DNA from: Anaerocolumna jejuensis DSM 15929 | Lineage (GTDB): Bacteria > Bacillota > Clostridia > Lachnospirales > Lachnospiraceae | Direction: 5' to 3' | DNA length: 64,000 bases | Assembly (NCBI RefSeq): GCF_900142215.1 | Contig: NZ_FRAC01000028.1 | Location: 27,397-91,396, forward strand | Shown: one piece after another, positions 25,955 through 35,678 of the stretch | Numbering within the stretch: the stretch's first letter is position 1 | Layout: each line of letters opens with the position of its first letter | The notes under the pieces: model-generated | The model's database searches: none | Told to the model about the DNA's origin: nothing | The model's input: the letters and a program-made list of their open reading frames with translations, nothing else | Made by a program: the position numbers and the translations under genes

Positions 25955-26947
25955 ATGAAAAAATATGTACTTGGAATGGACGGCGGCGGAACAAAGACCC
26001 ATTGTTCAATTTTTGACCTGGATGGAAATATGGTTGACTTGATTAGCTGGGGAACAACAAACCATGAGTGCTTAAACGGCAGCTATGATGAGCTTAAGAT
26101 TGAGCTAGGCAAGCTTTTTACCTATATTCTTGCTAAAAACGGCATAGGCACAGAGGACTTGGGGAAATGTGTATTTGGATTGGCCGGAGTGGATACGAAA
26201 AGGCAGCAGGAATTTATTTCTAATATGATCAGAGACTTGGGGATCAGAGACTTTACTCTTTGCAATGATTCTTACCTGGGAATAAAGGCAGGTTGTGAGA
26301 AGGGCTTTGGAATCTGTGCCATAAATGGGACAGCCTTTTCCATAGGAGGGATTGATTCCAGGGGCAATATGCTGCAGATTGGCGGATTGGGGGAAATCAG
26401 CGGCGGAGATTTCGGAGGCGGAGAATATCTGGCAGGTAAGGCTATAGCAGCAGCCTATAACTCTATCTTTAAAGGAGACCCGGAAACTTTAATAACGGAA
26501 CTGTTTTTTAACATGTTAGATATAAAATCAAAATTTGATTTTGTGGAAGCACTAAAAGGCAGGATTGATGACGGCACCTATAAATATGACTATTTTAATA
26601 GATTGGTATTCGAAGCAGCCAATAAAAATGATGAGGTGGCAAAGGGTTTGCTGGACAATATGGGCAGAGAATATGCAAGGTGCATCAATGCGGTCATAGC
26701 CAATCTGGATTTTTACAGGCAGGAGCCTGTGGAGGTTGTAATGGCCGGTTCCATTTTTGTCAAAGGTGAAAATTCAAGGGCAATCGATAAAATCAGGCAG
26801 GAGGTCTCTTTGAAAAATGAAGACAGGGAAATTTCTTTTAAGGTTTTAAATTCACCGCCTGTAGCAGGGGCTATTTTATGGGCACTGGAGCAAAATGGAT
26901 GTAAAAAGCATGACAGGGAAAAGGTCCTAAAAGCCTTTGAACAATAG
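25955..26947 (+). CDS. BadF/BadG/BcrA-type sugar kinase (N-acetylglucosamine kinase-like)
   Basis: 330-residue ASKHA-fold ATPase with GMDGGGTKTHCSIFD (phosphate 1), FGLAGVDTKRQ, NDSYLGIKAG, INGTAFSIGG (phosphate 2) and VVMAGSIFVKG (adenosine). The family includes GlcNAc and glucosamine kinases. Its tight coupling to a GH4 enzyme, with no PTS genes nearby, suggests it supplies 6-phosphorylated glycosides or phosphorylates the released sugar. Substrate not determined. Confidence 0.85.
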   Translation: MKKYVLGMDGGGTKTHCSIFDLDGNMVDLISWGTTNHECLNGSYDELKIELGKLFTYILAKNGIGTEDLGKCVFGLAGVDTKRQQEFISNMIRDLGIRDFTLCNDSYLGIKAGCEKGFGICAINGTAFSIGGIDSRGNMLQIGGLGEISGGDFGGGEYLAGKAIAAAYNSIFKGDPETLITELFFNMLDIKSKFDFVEALKGRIDDGTYKYDYFNRLVFEAANKNDEVAKGLLDNMGREYARCINAVIANLDFYRQEPVEVVMAGSIFVKGENSRAIDKIRQEVSLKNEDREISFKVLNSPPVAGAILWALEQNGCKKHDREKVLKAFEQ

Positions 26948-27126
26948 AACTATCATATTATAATAACTTCTGAACTCAAAAACTTATGAAAATAATGAGA
27001 ATTGCTGGTTAATAAGGAGGTGCTGCCAGAATTAAAATATATATACGAACTAAACACATTTGAGAATTGACAGAAGGATTTGGATAGTCATAATCGAATA
27101 TATTAAAGTTGGGGAGAGTGTAAATT

Positions 27127-29292
27127 ATGAAAAGACAAAGCAGAATTATTTCATTTCTGGCTGCGGTTATCATGATTGCAGCATTCATTATGCCGGCGGC
27201 AGTGGTCCAGGCAAATGCAAGCGGGGTTTTTATCAGAGTAAACCAGGTGGGATACAAACCATCGGCAAGTAAAGTGGCTATGGTTCTATCCAGTACCAAT
27301 TTAAACGGAGTAAGATATGATGTTTTTAATTCCAGCAATACCTCAGTTCTGAATGGAACGGTTTCATCAGCCAATAAAGGAAGCTGGGGCGATGCCGGCG
27401 GTGCAAATTGTGCCTACACCTATGCGCTTGATTTCAGCGCTTTAAGTACGATAGGCAGCGGATATTATATAAAAATCAACAACTACACTTCACCGGTGTT
27501 TCCTGTCAGTGATTCCGTTTACAGCAGCTTAGCTGATTTATCAATGCAGTTCTTCAAGGTACAGCGCTGCGGAAATACAAATCCAAAGGACCATGGAGTC
27601 TGCCATATAACAGGAACAAGTTCATCGGTGGACGGTAAACCGGATGGAGCATCCGGTACAATTGATGTAACAGGCGGCTGGCATGATGCCTCGGATTACA
27701 TCAAATTCATGAGTACCATCGGACATGTCGCAGATGTAATGCTTACAACCTATATTCATCATCCGGAAGTTTTCCCTTCACCCGAAAGTACCGGCGGTGT
27801 ATTGACCGAAGCAAAGGTCGGGCTGGATTTTATACGAAAGATGTGGGATAACACGAACCAGATATTGTATATGGAAGTTGCAGATGGTCTTGACCATGAT
27901 GTTGAAAATGATGATCTTGATTCCCGCAGTAAATGCTGGCCGGAAAATGACAACACCATATATGGTGCATCCCGGCCTGTCCATCCATGCCCGGCTGGAA
28001 AAGGTGCAAATCTGGCAGGTAAAGCTGCGGCAGCCCTGGCACTTGGAGCTAAAATCTGGGGAGACCCAAGCGGTCCCAGCTACAATGCCGCATTAGCCAG
28101 CAATTACCTTACGGCAGCACAGCAGATATATACCTGGGGCAAGACCAGAACAGGTATTGCAGGAGATGCCGATGAGTTCTATGTGGATACCGATTATAAA
28201 GATGATATGGCCTGGGCAGCAGCTGAACTCTACCGTGCTACGGGAACAGCTTCTTATCTGGCAGATGCAAAGTCTTATTGTGACAGCGCAGGAGAATGGT
28301 ATAACAAATCTGATACCAGTCTCAACTGGTCAAGGGCTTATGCCTGGGCAAACTATGAGGTCGCATCACTTGATCCGGCATATAAAAGTACAGTTATAAG
28401 CCGTATGAATAATCATCTCAATGTAATGAAAACCTATGCAGATGCACAATTCTGGAATAACAGCAGCCAGCCCAAATGGGGCACTTATGAAGCTATGAGC
28501 AACAATGCTGTTGAAGCCATGATGTATCAGGAATTATCGGGCAATTCCACTTATTTCAATCTGGCACAGCAGCAGCTTGACTTTATGTTAGGCAAAAATC
28601 CGTGGGGTGTCAGTATGTTAAATGGTGCGGGTACCACCTGGTTTCAGAATCCCCGTCATCGTGTGACAACACTGAATCGGGTAAGCAATCCCGGATACCA
28701 GCTCCTTGGAGCCTGGAGCGAGGGCTTTGAGACAAGCGCCCAGTATGCCGTAGATCAATCGGACCCATTGCTTTCGGGACAAGAAAATCCGAATATAGTG
28801 CAATTCAATGACAGCCGTATGGTCTGGCACGACAACAGAAGAGATTATGCAACAAATGAGGTGACGATTTCCGGAAATGTGGCAGGTATGGCAATGGCAG
28901 CTTTTATGGGAGTCAGTTATACGCTGAGCGTACCAACCGTACCGACCGGATTGGCTGCTGCGGCAGGGTCCTCTCAAATAAATGTGACCTGGAGTGCGGC
29001 AGCAGGGGCAGCCGGTTATGACCTTGAAGCGGATGGAACAATAATCAGCAATGCAGTCTCTCCTTATGTGCATACAGGCTTGGCGCCGGGCCAGACCCAC
29101 AGCTATAGGGTAAGAGCCAAGAACAGCGCCGGAACAAGCGCATGGAGTACAGCCGTAAGTGCAGTGACGTCTGCCTCCGCTGTTGATTATCCGGCCAATG
29201 CCGATGCCTATGTAAGGGACGGAACCTATGCCACAACGAATTACGGCACAGCTGCAACGATTGATGTTAAGGGAGACCCGGATGCCGGCTAA
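27127..29292 (+). CDS. Secreted GH9 cellulase with FN3, cut by an in-frame stop
   Basis: 721 residues up to TAA at 29290. Signal peptide residues 1-32 (cut near VQA/NAS). An Ig-like CelD_N domain spans about 36-130. The GH9 catalytic barrel spans about 145-600, with GGWHDASDY (Asp187 and Asp190), NPRHRV and the acid Glu578 in NEVTISGN. A fibronectin type III domain (about 606-690) follows, then the start of a DNRLRE/CBM96-like domain. The stop falls within that domain and the same frame continues for 130 codons, so the catalytic part should be made but the C-terminal module lost. GGGGAG lies before the ATG. Confidence 0.92.
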   Translation: MKRQSRIISFLAAVIMIAAFIMPAAVVQANASGVFIRVNQVGYKPSASKVAMVLSSTNLNGVRYDVFNSSNTSVLNGTVSSANKGSWGDAGGANCAYTYALDFSALSTIGSGYYIKINNYTSPVFPVSDSVYSSLADLSMQFFKVQRCGNTNPKDHGVCHITGTSSSVDGKPDGASGTIDVTGGWHDASDYIKFMSTIGHVADVMLTTYIHHPEVFPSPESTGGVLTEAKVGLDFIRKMWDNTNQILYMEVADGLDHDVENDDLDSRSKCWPENDNTIYGASRPVHPCPAGKGANLAGKAAAALALGAKIWGDPSGPSYNAALASNYLTAAQQIYTWGKTRTGIAGDADEFYVDTDYKDDMAWAAAELYRATGTASYLADAKSYCDSAGEWYNKSDTSLNWSRAYAWANYEVASLDPAYKSTVISRMNNHLNVMKTYADAQFWNNSSQPKWGTYEAMSNNAVEAMMYQELSGNSTYFNLAQQQLDFMLGKNPWGVSMLNGAGTTWFQNPRHRVTTLNRVSNPGYQLLGAWSEGFETSAQYAVDQSDPLLSGQENPNIVQFNDSRMVWHDNRRDYATNEVTISGNVAGMAMAAFMGVSYTLSVPTVPTGLAAAAGSSQINVTWSAAAGAAGYDLEADGTIISNAVSPYVHTGLAPGQTHSYRVRAKNSAGTSAWSTAVSAVTSASAVDYPANADAYVRDGTYATTNYGTAATIDVKGDPDAG

Positions 29293-29682
29293 AACCGGAA
29301 GAGCTTTTTGAAGTTTGACCTTACGGGCCGGACGGGAACCTCCGTAGCTTCGGCAACTTTGAAGGTGTACTGCAATGGGGCTTCTGCAGCAACACCGTTA
29401 GTGATATACGGGTTTTCCGGGACTGATACCTGGATTGAATCGGGGAGCGGAAGTATTACCTGGAATAATCAGCCCAGCAGTACAAATGCGGTAACAATAG
29501 GAACTCTGAATGTTACAGCTGCCGGGTGGTATGCTATAGATGTTACAAGCTATGTGAACAGTCAGATGAGCGGGGATAAGAAGGTGACTTTTAAGATGCA
29601 GGTTGAGAACAATAATGGGGCGACTTTAAGTTTTAACAGTAGGGAGAATGCGTCTAATAAGCCTGCTTTAGTGGTTAATTAG
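29293..29682 (+). pseudogene. C-terminal remainder of the GH9 cellulase (DNRLRE/CBM96-like domain)
   Basis: It continues in the same frame after the single TAA (29290-29292), reading NRKSFLKFDLTGR and then ATLKVYC, TWIESGSGSITWNNQPS, WYAIDVTSYVN and FNSRENASNKPALVVN. These are hallmarks of the DNRLRE domain found on secreted carbohydrate enzymes. One base change from TAC or TAT (Tyr) would restore a protein of about 851 residues. It has no ribosome site of its own. Confidence 0.85.
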
Positions 29683-29727
29683 TTAGCTGTATTAATTTGG
29701 CTGAAAGGCAGGTTTTCACAAGGGGAC

Positions 29728-29939
29728 GGCAGTTTGCACCAAATAGAAAGATTCATGCTTCAATTCCAATGTATAAGAAGTCCTAATCCTCTGAAGATTT
29801 TGTGCTGGACATATCATCAAACAGATAACTCGCTAGGCTCAAACAATCTGTTTGATGATATAGCACAAAATCTTCAGCGGAAAGGACTTCTAATACATCT
29901 CCATAGGCGCATGAATCTTTCTATTTGGTGCAAACTGCC
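29728..29939. mobile_element. 212-bp palindromic MITE-like element, full copy
   Basis: The outer 31 bases (29728-29758) are a perfect inverted repeat of 29909-29939. Pairing continues inward with few mismatches: ATGTATAAGAAGTCC with GGACTTCTAATACAT, CTGAAGATTTTGTGC with GCACAAAATCTTCAG, and ATCATCAAACAGAT with ATCTGTTTGATGAT. There is no transposase. The left half recurs at 41649-41734. Transcription would fold it into a hairpin of about 100 bp. Confidence 0.8.
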
Positions 29940-30259
29940 TGGGTATAGTGAAAGACATATATTTATACAAACTAAAGAATGGGACTTACAATCTATAGTA
30001 AATCATATACTGTTAAATTGGAAAGTTGTTGAGAGAAGATTATACTTATATTCTTGACATATCAAAATACAGGCGTCCATTTTTATTATTGACAGATGGT
30101 TGTCTGTCTTTTATGTAATTATATTCTGGTCACTTTGAAATAACATTACGAAGTATTACGGTTAAAGAAGTATCAAAGTATACATACCATCATCTCGATA
30201 ATTAAAACAAGTTGTTTTCAAACGTTCAAAACGTTTCATTTATCATATGCTGAATTTGC
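29940..30259. other. Gap between palindromic element and the MFS gene end
   Basis: No gene was seen here. GACAGA/TCTGTC with a following TTTT near 30094-30115 is a weak terminator, and AAACGTT/AACGTTT near 30219-30235 could be another stop signal for the minus-strand operon. Confidence 0.4.
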
Positions 30260-31435
30260 TTATTTGAGCGGCATTTTTGCTGTTATAATAATCAAGAGTA
30301 ACAAGGCAATTCCAAATGTCGTCCAGATTGTCTGGTATGTTCCAGCTAAAAGCAGCCAGCTTCCAATCATACTGCCGATGCCTCCGCCGCAAAAAAGCCC
30401 GAATCCGATAAGACCGGAAGGAAGCCCTCTGCATTCTTCTGTGACGTTGAGAGCCATAGTGGCCAATGTGGATTGAATGGAGATGTAGCCAAAACCTAAA
30501 CATACCGTTGCAGCTAACGCTAACGGCCAACTCTTTATTTGAAAACTACAACTTAAAAGAATAGTTGAAATAATAGCCCAGCATTCTCCAGCTATAATCA
30601 CCTGCTTTTTACCGAACCTGCTTGCCAGCTTTCCTATTTTTGAACCTCCGATCAGGCATGCAAATCCATAGAACATTACGACGATCCCAGATTGTATGTA
30701 ATTAAGATGAATATGTTCATTTAAAAATGAACCAAGGTATCCATAAATACCCAGAAGCAAAAGCCCTGCTACAAAAGCCAGCGGAAAAATCAGCTTTCCT
30801 TTTGGTGAAAGAACTGCAAGCTTGCATTGATAAAAGAAATTGCGGTTCTGTCCATTTGATTTCACTGGACACAACGGCAGTGCCCAAAGAAGGCTTGCTG
30901 CTGCAATTGCAAATGCAGTAAAGAAGAAAAACGCACCGCGCCAACTGACATAGTGGGTCAATATGCCTCCAAGGCCGGAACTTAATCCTTGCCCTGTAAA
31001 AACAATACCCATGAACCTTCCAACATATATCTGTTGTTTTCCCGGCGGAACCGTGTCACCAATTACCGAAAGCGACAAAGCGATAATCCCGGCAGCAAAA
31101 AAGCCGGTAATCACACGTAGGGCACACAATATGGGCAGTGAGTTTGAAAGCGCACTGCCGCCCGTCCCGATTGCCAGCCCAATTATAATTAAGCGCAGTA
31201 GTTTGATTTTGTCATGCTGATCGCCGAAAAAGCCATATACTGGCTGCATAAAACCATAGGGTATCATATAAGCAGTCAAGATACTGCCTGTCATGGCAGC
31301 CGATATGCCGAAACTGGCCGCAATAGCTGAAAGCGATGGTGATACAAACCAATTGTCTGCAGCTGAGACAAATCCTGCAAGACCCAATATCAAAACTAGT
31401 TTTCCAGAAGCCTTTGCATCACATGTACTATTCAT
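30260..31435 (-). CDS. MFS transporter in the pdxST operon
   Basis: 391 residues with about twelve membrane helices. It has the MFS loop 2-3 motif YGFFGDQHDKIKLLRLI and a GRFMGIVFTGQGLSSGLGGIL segment resembling drug/metabolite efflux or uptake permeases. Its ATG overlaps the pdxT stop (ATGA), so it is the third gene of the pdxS-pdxT operon. A role in moving vitamin B6 vitamers or related compounds follows from this context only. Multidrug export is the alternative. Confidence 0.85.
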   Translation of the reverse strand: MNSTCDAKASGKLVLILGLAGFVSAADNWFVSPSLSAIAASFGISAAMTGSILTAYMIPYGFMQPVYGFFGDQHDKIKLLRLIIIGLAIGTGGSALSNSLPILCALRVITGFFAAGIIALSLSVIGDTVPPGKQQIYVGRFMGIVFTGQGLSSGLGGILTHYVSWRGAFFFFTAFAIAAASLLWALPLCPVKSNGQNRNFFYQCKLAVLSPKGKLIFPLAFVAGLLLLGIYGYLGSFLNEHIHLNYIQSGIVVMFYGFACLIGGSKIGKLASRFGKKQVIIAGECWAIISTILLSCSFQIKSWPLALAATVCLGFGYISIQSTLATMALNVTEECRGLPSGLIGFGLFCGGGIGSMIGSWLLLAGTYQTIWTTFGIALLLLIIITAKMPLK

Positions 31436-32031
31436 TTTTTATTTTCTCCAACTCGTATCATTTTCTCAATAAAGTACTGATGCACAGCAAGGCAGTTTGT
31501 CAATTCGGGATGAAAGGAGGTCACAAGCATATTCTTTTCTTTCGCAGCTACAATATGTTTATCCAGGTAACAAAGCACCTCAACATCCTTACCGGCGTTT
31601 TCAATCCATGGTGCACGGATAAAAATAAGGGGAATCCGCTGCTCTGATATGGCTGGGATATCTTCTACCACTGTAAAACTGTTGATTTGCCGTCCATAGG
31701 CATTTCGCCGGACTGTTATATTCATCAGATCCAAATGCGGATTCTCGTCAATTACATCTTTAGCAAGCAGGATCATACCTGCACAAGTTCCCCAAACGGG
31801 AAGCCCTTGCTTTATCTTTTGCTTCAGCGGTTCAAAAAGGCCAAAATCAATAAGTAATTTTGATATGGTTGTACTTTCACCTCCAGGTAAAATTATGCCA
31901 TCGACAGATTCCAATGAAGGTAAGGATTTCACTTCAAGGGGTTTAACATTTTTGATGTTACTTAACATGCTTATATGTTCTCGGACGGAACCTTGTAATG
32001 ATAAAACACCGATCTGCAAGTTTTTTGCCAT
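31432..32031 (-). CDS. pdxT: PLP synthase glutaminase subunit PdxT
   Basis: 199 residues from ATG 32031; the longer reading starts inside pdxS. It has LSLQGSVREH, the oxyanion region LPGGESTT, the nucleophile Cys in WGTCAGMILLA, and the His-Glu pair in SFHPELT. It releases ammonia from glutamine for PdxS. AAAGGGG inside the pdxS end serves as ribosome site, and only one base separates the pdxS stop from the start. Confidence 0.95.
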   Translation of the reverse strand: MAKNLQIGVLSLQGSVREHISMLSNIKNVKPLEVKSLPSLESVDGIILPGGESTTISKLLIDFGLFEPLKQKIKQGLPVWGTCAGMILLAKDVIDENPHLDLMNITVRRNAYGRQINSFTVVEDIPAISEQRIPLIFIRAPWIENAGKDVEVLCYLDKHIVAAKEKNMLVTSFHPELTNCLAVHQYFIEKMIRVGENKK

Positions 32032-32032
32032 T

Positions 32033-32914
32033 TCACCAGCCCCTTTTAGCAAACTGGTTCTCGGGAGATATTGAGTTAATGCATATCCCTTTCATAGTTT
32101 CTCCAAGCCCTTCGCTTACCTCAGCAAGAATTTCCGGTTTGTCATAATACGCAGCTGCTTTTACAATTGCTTTCGCTCTCGCGAGTGGATTATCGGATTT
32201 AAATATGCCGGATCCAACAAAAATTCCTTCACTACCCAGCTGCATCATTAATGCCGCATCAGCGGGAGTCGCAATCCCTCCCGCAGCAAAATTAACAACG
32301 GGCAGCTTCTTATTTTCCGCAACCGATACAACCAAATCATGAGGGGCACCATTTTCTTTCGCATATGTCATAAGCTCCTCTTTTCGCTTATTGGAAAGCT
32401 CTCTGATACCCGACATAATAATCCTCATATGGCGTACAGCTTCAACGACATCTCCTGTACCTGCTTCTCCTTTTGTACGGATCATGGAAGCACCTTCACC
32501 TATTCTTCTAAGAGCTTCGCCCAGATTACGAGCACCGCAGACAAACGGAACTTTAAATGCCAGTTTATCAACATAGTATAGTTCGTCTGCTGGGGTCAGA
32601 ACTTCACTCTCGTCAATAAAATCAATGCCGAGAGCCTCCAGGATTTGTGCTTCTGCCATGTGACCGATACGTACTTTAGCCATAACGGGAATAGATACGG
32701 CTTTTTGAATTTCTTTTATCATTTTGGGGTCACTCATACGGGCAACGCCACCGTCTTTCCTAATATCGGCAGGGACTCTTTCCAGAGCCATGACAGCAAC
32801 GGCCCCTGCTTCTTGGGCGATGGCGGCTTCCTTAGCATTGGTGACGTCCATAATTACGCCGCCTTTTAGCATTTGTGCAAGATTTCGATTGAGTACATGC
32901 CTTTCAGTATCCAT
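32033..32914 (-). CDS. pdxS: PLP synthase subunit PdxS
   Basis: 293 residues from ATG 32914 with AAGGAGAGG upstream. It is a TIM-barrel enzyme with [37 protein letters not shown] and [10 protein letters not shown], whose lysines form the sugar intermediates. It makes pyridoxal 5'-phosphate from ribose 5-phosphate, glyceraldehyde 3-phosphate and ammonia. It is divergent from the MocR-type regulator gene, with interleaved promoters. Confidence 0.96.
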   Translation of the reverse strand: MDTERHVLNRNLAQMLKGGVIMDVTNAKEAAIAQEAGAVAVMALERVPADIRKDGGVARMSDPKMIKEIQKAVSIPVMAKVRIGHMAEAQILEALGIDFIDESEVLTPADELYYVDKLAFKVPFVCGARNLGEALRRIGEGASMIRTKGEAGTGDVVEAVRHMRIIMSGIRELSNKRKEELMTYAKENGAPHDLVVSVAENKKLPVVNFAAGGIATPADAALMMQLGSEGIFVGSGIFKSDNPLARAKAIVKAAAYYDKPEILAEVSEGLGETMKGICINSISPENQFAKRGW

Positions 32915-32953
32915 TGTTTCCTCTCCTTGTTTATAATAATTATAATACAATAA

Positions 32954-32991
32954 ATTATAATGTTGACATTGTATGATGTCAATGATATGAT
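32954..32991. promoter_or_regulatory. Interleaved divergent promoters of pdxS and pdxR with shared palindrome
   Basis: Plus strand: TTGACA (32963-32968), 17 bases, TATGAT (32986-32991), reading to pdxR. Minus strand: TTGACA (32982-32977), 17 bases, TATAAT (32959-32954), reading to pdxS. The two -35 boxes are arms of one inverted repeat TTGACAT/ATGTCAA. A second inverted repeat TGTATG-A-CATACA follows at about 32992-33004. These are likely PdxR sites. Confidence 0.8.
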
Positions 32992-33020
32992 TGTATGACA
33001 TACAAAAAGGAGGGCTTCTT

Positions 33021-34424
33021 ATGCAGCAATCATTTTATAACGACTTAACATGGATGCCTAAAATCGATAAAACGGATAAGCCAATGTATTTAGCCATTAT
33101 GGAAACGTTGAACTCCGATATTAAAAATGGAGCTTTAAAGCCGGGTGATAAGCTGCCTCCACAAAGAGAACTGGCTGATTTTCTTCACATTAATCTCACA
33201 ACTGTGACGAAAGCGTTTAAGCTTTGCGAACAAAAAGGATTGATCTATGCAACTGTCGGCAAAGGAACCTTCATTTCTTCTGATGCAAATATTTCAGCAG
33301 TTTCACAGGATGACGAAATAGATAATGGATTAATTGAAATGGGAACAATTCGTCCATTATATAGTCAAAATAAGCTGGTGGTTGAATCCATCAGGCAAAC
33401 GGTTCAAAATATAACAATCGGAAAGTATTTGGAATATGATGAACCTAAGATGAAGATATCCCATCGTGAGATAGGAAGTGAGTGGCTTAAACGATTTCAT
33501 ATAAATGTTAAACCTGAGAATATTGCCATTGCTTCAGGTACTCAAAATGCCTTGGCGGTTACAATGATCTCATTGTTTCAGCCTGGAGATAAAATTGGCA
33601 CGGATTCTCTTACTTACACAGGCTATAAAAATCTTGCAAGTACATTTGGCGTTCGCCTGGTTCCTGTTGAAATGGACGAAGATGGCATGAATCCTGCAAT
33701 GCTTAGCAAAACGTGCAAAAACGAATGTTTAAAAGGGCTGTATTTAATACCGGAATGTCAGAATCCTACAACATGTACAATGCCAATTCACCGCCGGCAG
33801 GCGATAGCTGAAATTATTAAGGCAAATAACTTGATTTTGATAGAAGATGATACCTATTCTTTTTTAAAGAATTCAGATTTACCTCCTGTGTCGGAATTAA
33901 TTCCGGAGCAAAGTATATATATAAATTGCACTTCTAAATCTTTAAGCGCAGGCTTGAGGGTTGCATTCATGGCTGTTGCCCCTAAATTCCATGATCAAAT
34001 TAGTCGTGGTATTTACAACATAAATCTGAATACATCCCATTTTAATGTAGAGATTGTAGCCAATCTTATAGAGAACGGTTTGGCTGATCAAATTCTCGAA
34101 GCGAAAAGACTGGAAGCAGAAGAGAGAAATAAACTCACGGATGAAATCCTAAATGGCTTCATTACTCAAGGGAACAAACGTGATTATTTCAGATGGCTTA
34201 TATTACCGGATGGATGGACTGGGAAGGAATTTGAATATTGTGCGAAGGCATCAGGTGTGCAAATTTATTGTGCCGAACGATTTGCGGTTGGCAGCAATTT
34301 AGTACCTGCCGCTGTTCGAATTGCTACGGTGTCTGTCAAAAATCAAGACGAACTTATTAAGGGATTGACCATACTAAAGAATTTATTAAATAAGAAACCG
34401 GATGTAACACCATTTATCGTATAG
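33021..34424 (+). CDS. pdxR: MocR/PdxR-type regulator (GntR + aminotransferase-like)
   Basis: 467 residues from ATG 33021 with AAAAGGAGGG upstream. It has an N-terminal GntR winged helix (about residues 18-88, [28 protein letters not shown]) and a C-terminal fold-type I aminotransferase-like domain with [11 protein letters not shown] and the PLP lysine in [14 protein letters not shown]. In the family it senses PLP and controls pdxST; its divergent position next to pdxS supports this directly. Confidence 0.92.
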   Translation: MQQSFYNDLTWMPKIDKTDKPMYLAIMETLNSDIKNGALKPGDKLPPQRELADFLHINLTTVTKAFKLCEQKGLIYATVGKGTFISSDANISAVSQDDEIDNGLIEMGTIRPLYSQNKLVVESIRQTVQNITIGKYLEYDEPKMKISHREIGSEWLKRFHINVKPENIAIASGTQNALAVTMISLFQPGDKIGTDSLTYTGYKNLASTFGVRLVPVEMDEDGMNPAMLSKTCKNECLKGLYLIPECQNPTTCTMPIHRRQAIAEIIKANNLILIEDDTYSFLKNSDLPPVSELIPEQSIYINCTSKSLSAGLRVAFMAVAPKFHDQISRGIYNINLNTSHFNVEIVANLIENGLADQILEAKRLEAEERNKLTDEILNGFITQGNKRDYFRWLILPDGWTGKEFEYCAKASGVQIYCAERFAVGSNLVPAAVRIATVSVKNQDELIKGLTILKNLLNKKPDVTPFIV

Positions 34425-34447
34425 AGGCTTCCATCATCATAATTAAT

Positions 34448-34565
34448 GAACCCAATGCACATGCAAGGCGATGCCAGCTTATGCATCGGGTTCTTGTTTT
34501 ATAAATTCAAGATAATCGACTTTGTCTGCACTTTAAAGGCTGCTGATGCACTATCAGCAGCCTTT
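34448..34565 (+). terminator. Two tandem hairpin terminators after pdxR
   Basis: First: GAACCCAATGCA with TGCATCGGGTTC (34448-34459 with 34482-34493; one mismatch), followed by TTGTTTT. Second: AAAGGCTGCTGAT with ATCAGCAGCCTTT (34535-34547 with 34553-34565; perfect), followed by TCCCTTTT. The remaining bases to the next gene at 34753 hold nothing recognisable. Confidence 0.8.
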
Positions 34566-34752
34566 TCCCTTTTATGTATAGATCAATGCTATGGCAAGGC
34601 ATTTATAAAAACCATCCCTGCAATGCCAAAAGGTAAAAATATAAATATTATATGTAAAAATAGAAGATTGAGGCAGTGTAACCCTGAGTATATAATTAGT
34701 TTAAAGGATTTGAATCAGCATAGATAAACAAATAATTAAGGAGTCGATAATT

Positions 34753-35664
34753 ATGGATTTAAATACTAGAAAGACAAAATCTCTGCGTAGAAATGAAGCT
34801 TTTGCCGGGTATATGTTTATTTTACCATGCTTGTTTTTTCTGCTGTTTATGGCGATTTTACCAGTTTTCTTAACTGCTTTTATCAGCCTTACCAATTGGG
34901 GCTCGGTTGCTACCGAATTTTCGAAGATATCATTTGTCGGATTAGAAAATTATAAGGATTTATTCAAGGATGCTACTTTTTATACAGCTTTAAAAAATAA
35001 TATATTGCTGCTTTTTTATACAATACCGATCCAGTTACTATTAAGTTTTATATTAGCCGTAATGATAAACAAGTATTGCTATTTTAAAAACTTTTTTAAG
35101 TCTGTTTATTTCTTACCCTATATTTCAAGTACAGTAGCGGTTGCAACTATATGGATGGTCGTTTTGCAGCCTTCCTATGGCCCGGTTACAGAAATGTTGA
35201 AAGCCATAGGAATTGAAAATACACCGAAATGGCTTTCTGACATGCATTGGGCCCTTCCAAGCTTATCAGGAATGGTCGTATGGCAGAATCTTGGATATGA
35301 TATTATCATTATTTTGGCAGCACTGCAGACGGTCCCGGTTGAATTGTATGAGTCCGCTGATATGGATGGGGCCAATTGGTTCGTAAAGATCACAAAAATT
35401 ACGCTTCCTATGATAACGCCTACGATATTTTTTCTTATAATCTATGAGACGATGGAAACCTTCAGGATATTTGACCAAATCAGTGTTTTAACGGATGGCG
35501 GCCCCGGTGATGCAACACAGGTTCTCGTTTTCTATCTATATAAACAAGCATTCAGAAATAGCCATATAAACTATGGAGCAGCGATTACGGTTGTACTTTT
35601 TATTATAGTTTTTATCATTACTCTGATTCAGTGGTTAGGCAGAAAAAAATGGGTACATGAATAG
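34753..35664 (+). CDS. Sugar ABC importer permease (MsmF/UgpA-like)
   Basis: 303 residues, about six membrane helices, with a docking loop starting near residue 200 (ESADMDGANWFVK, then TLPMITP). AAGGAG lies nine bases upstream of the ATG. It is the first gene of a cluster running through a second permease, lipoprotein, two-component system, nagB, nagA and GH20. The cargo is therefore likely a GlcNAc-containing oligosaccharide, which is inference. Confidence 0.9.
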   Translation: MDLNTRKTKSLRRNEAFAGYMFILPCLFFLLFMAILPVFLTAFISLTNWGSVATEFSKISFVGLENYKDLFKDATFYTALKNNILLLFYTIPIQLLLSFILAVMINKYCYFKNFFKSVYFLPYISSTVAVATIWMVVLQPSYGPVTEMLKAIGIENTPKWLSDMHWALPSLSGMVVWQNLGYDIIIILAALQTVPVELYESADMDGANWFVKITKITLPMITPTIFFLIIYETMETFRIFDQISVLTDGGPGDATQVLVFYLYKQAFRNSHINYGAAITVVLFIIVFIITLIQWLGRKKWVHE

Positions 35665-35678
35665 AAAAGGGGATTCTT

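Noticed and set aside
29734..30057. 107-codon open frame
   Set aside because: It lies across both arms of the palindromic element, which explains its openness, and reads unlike protein.
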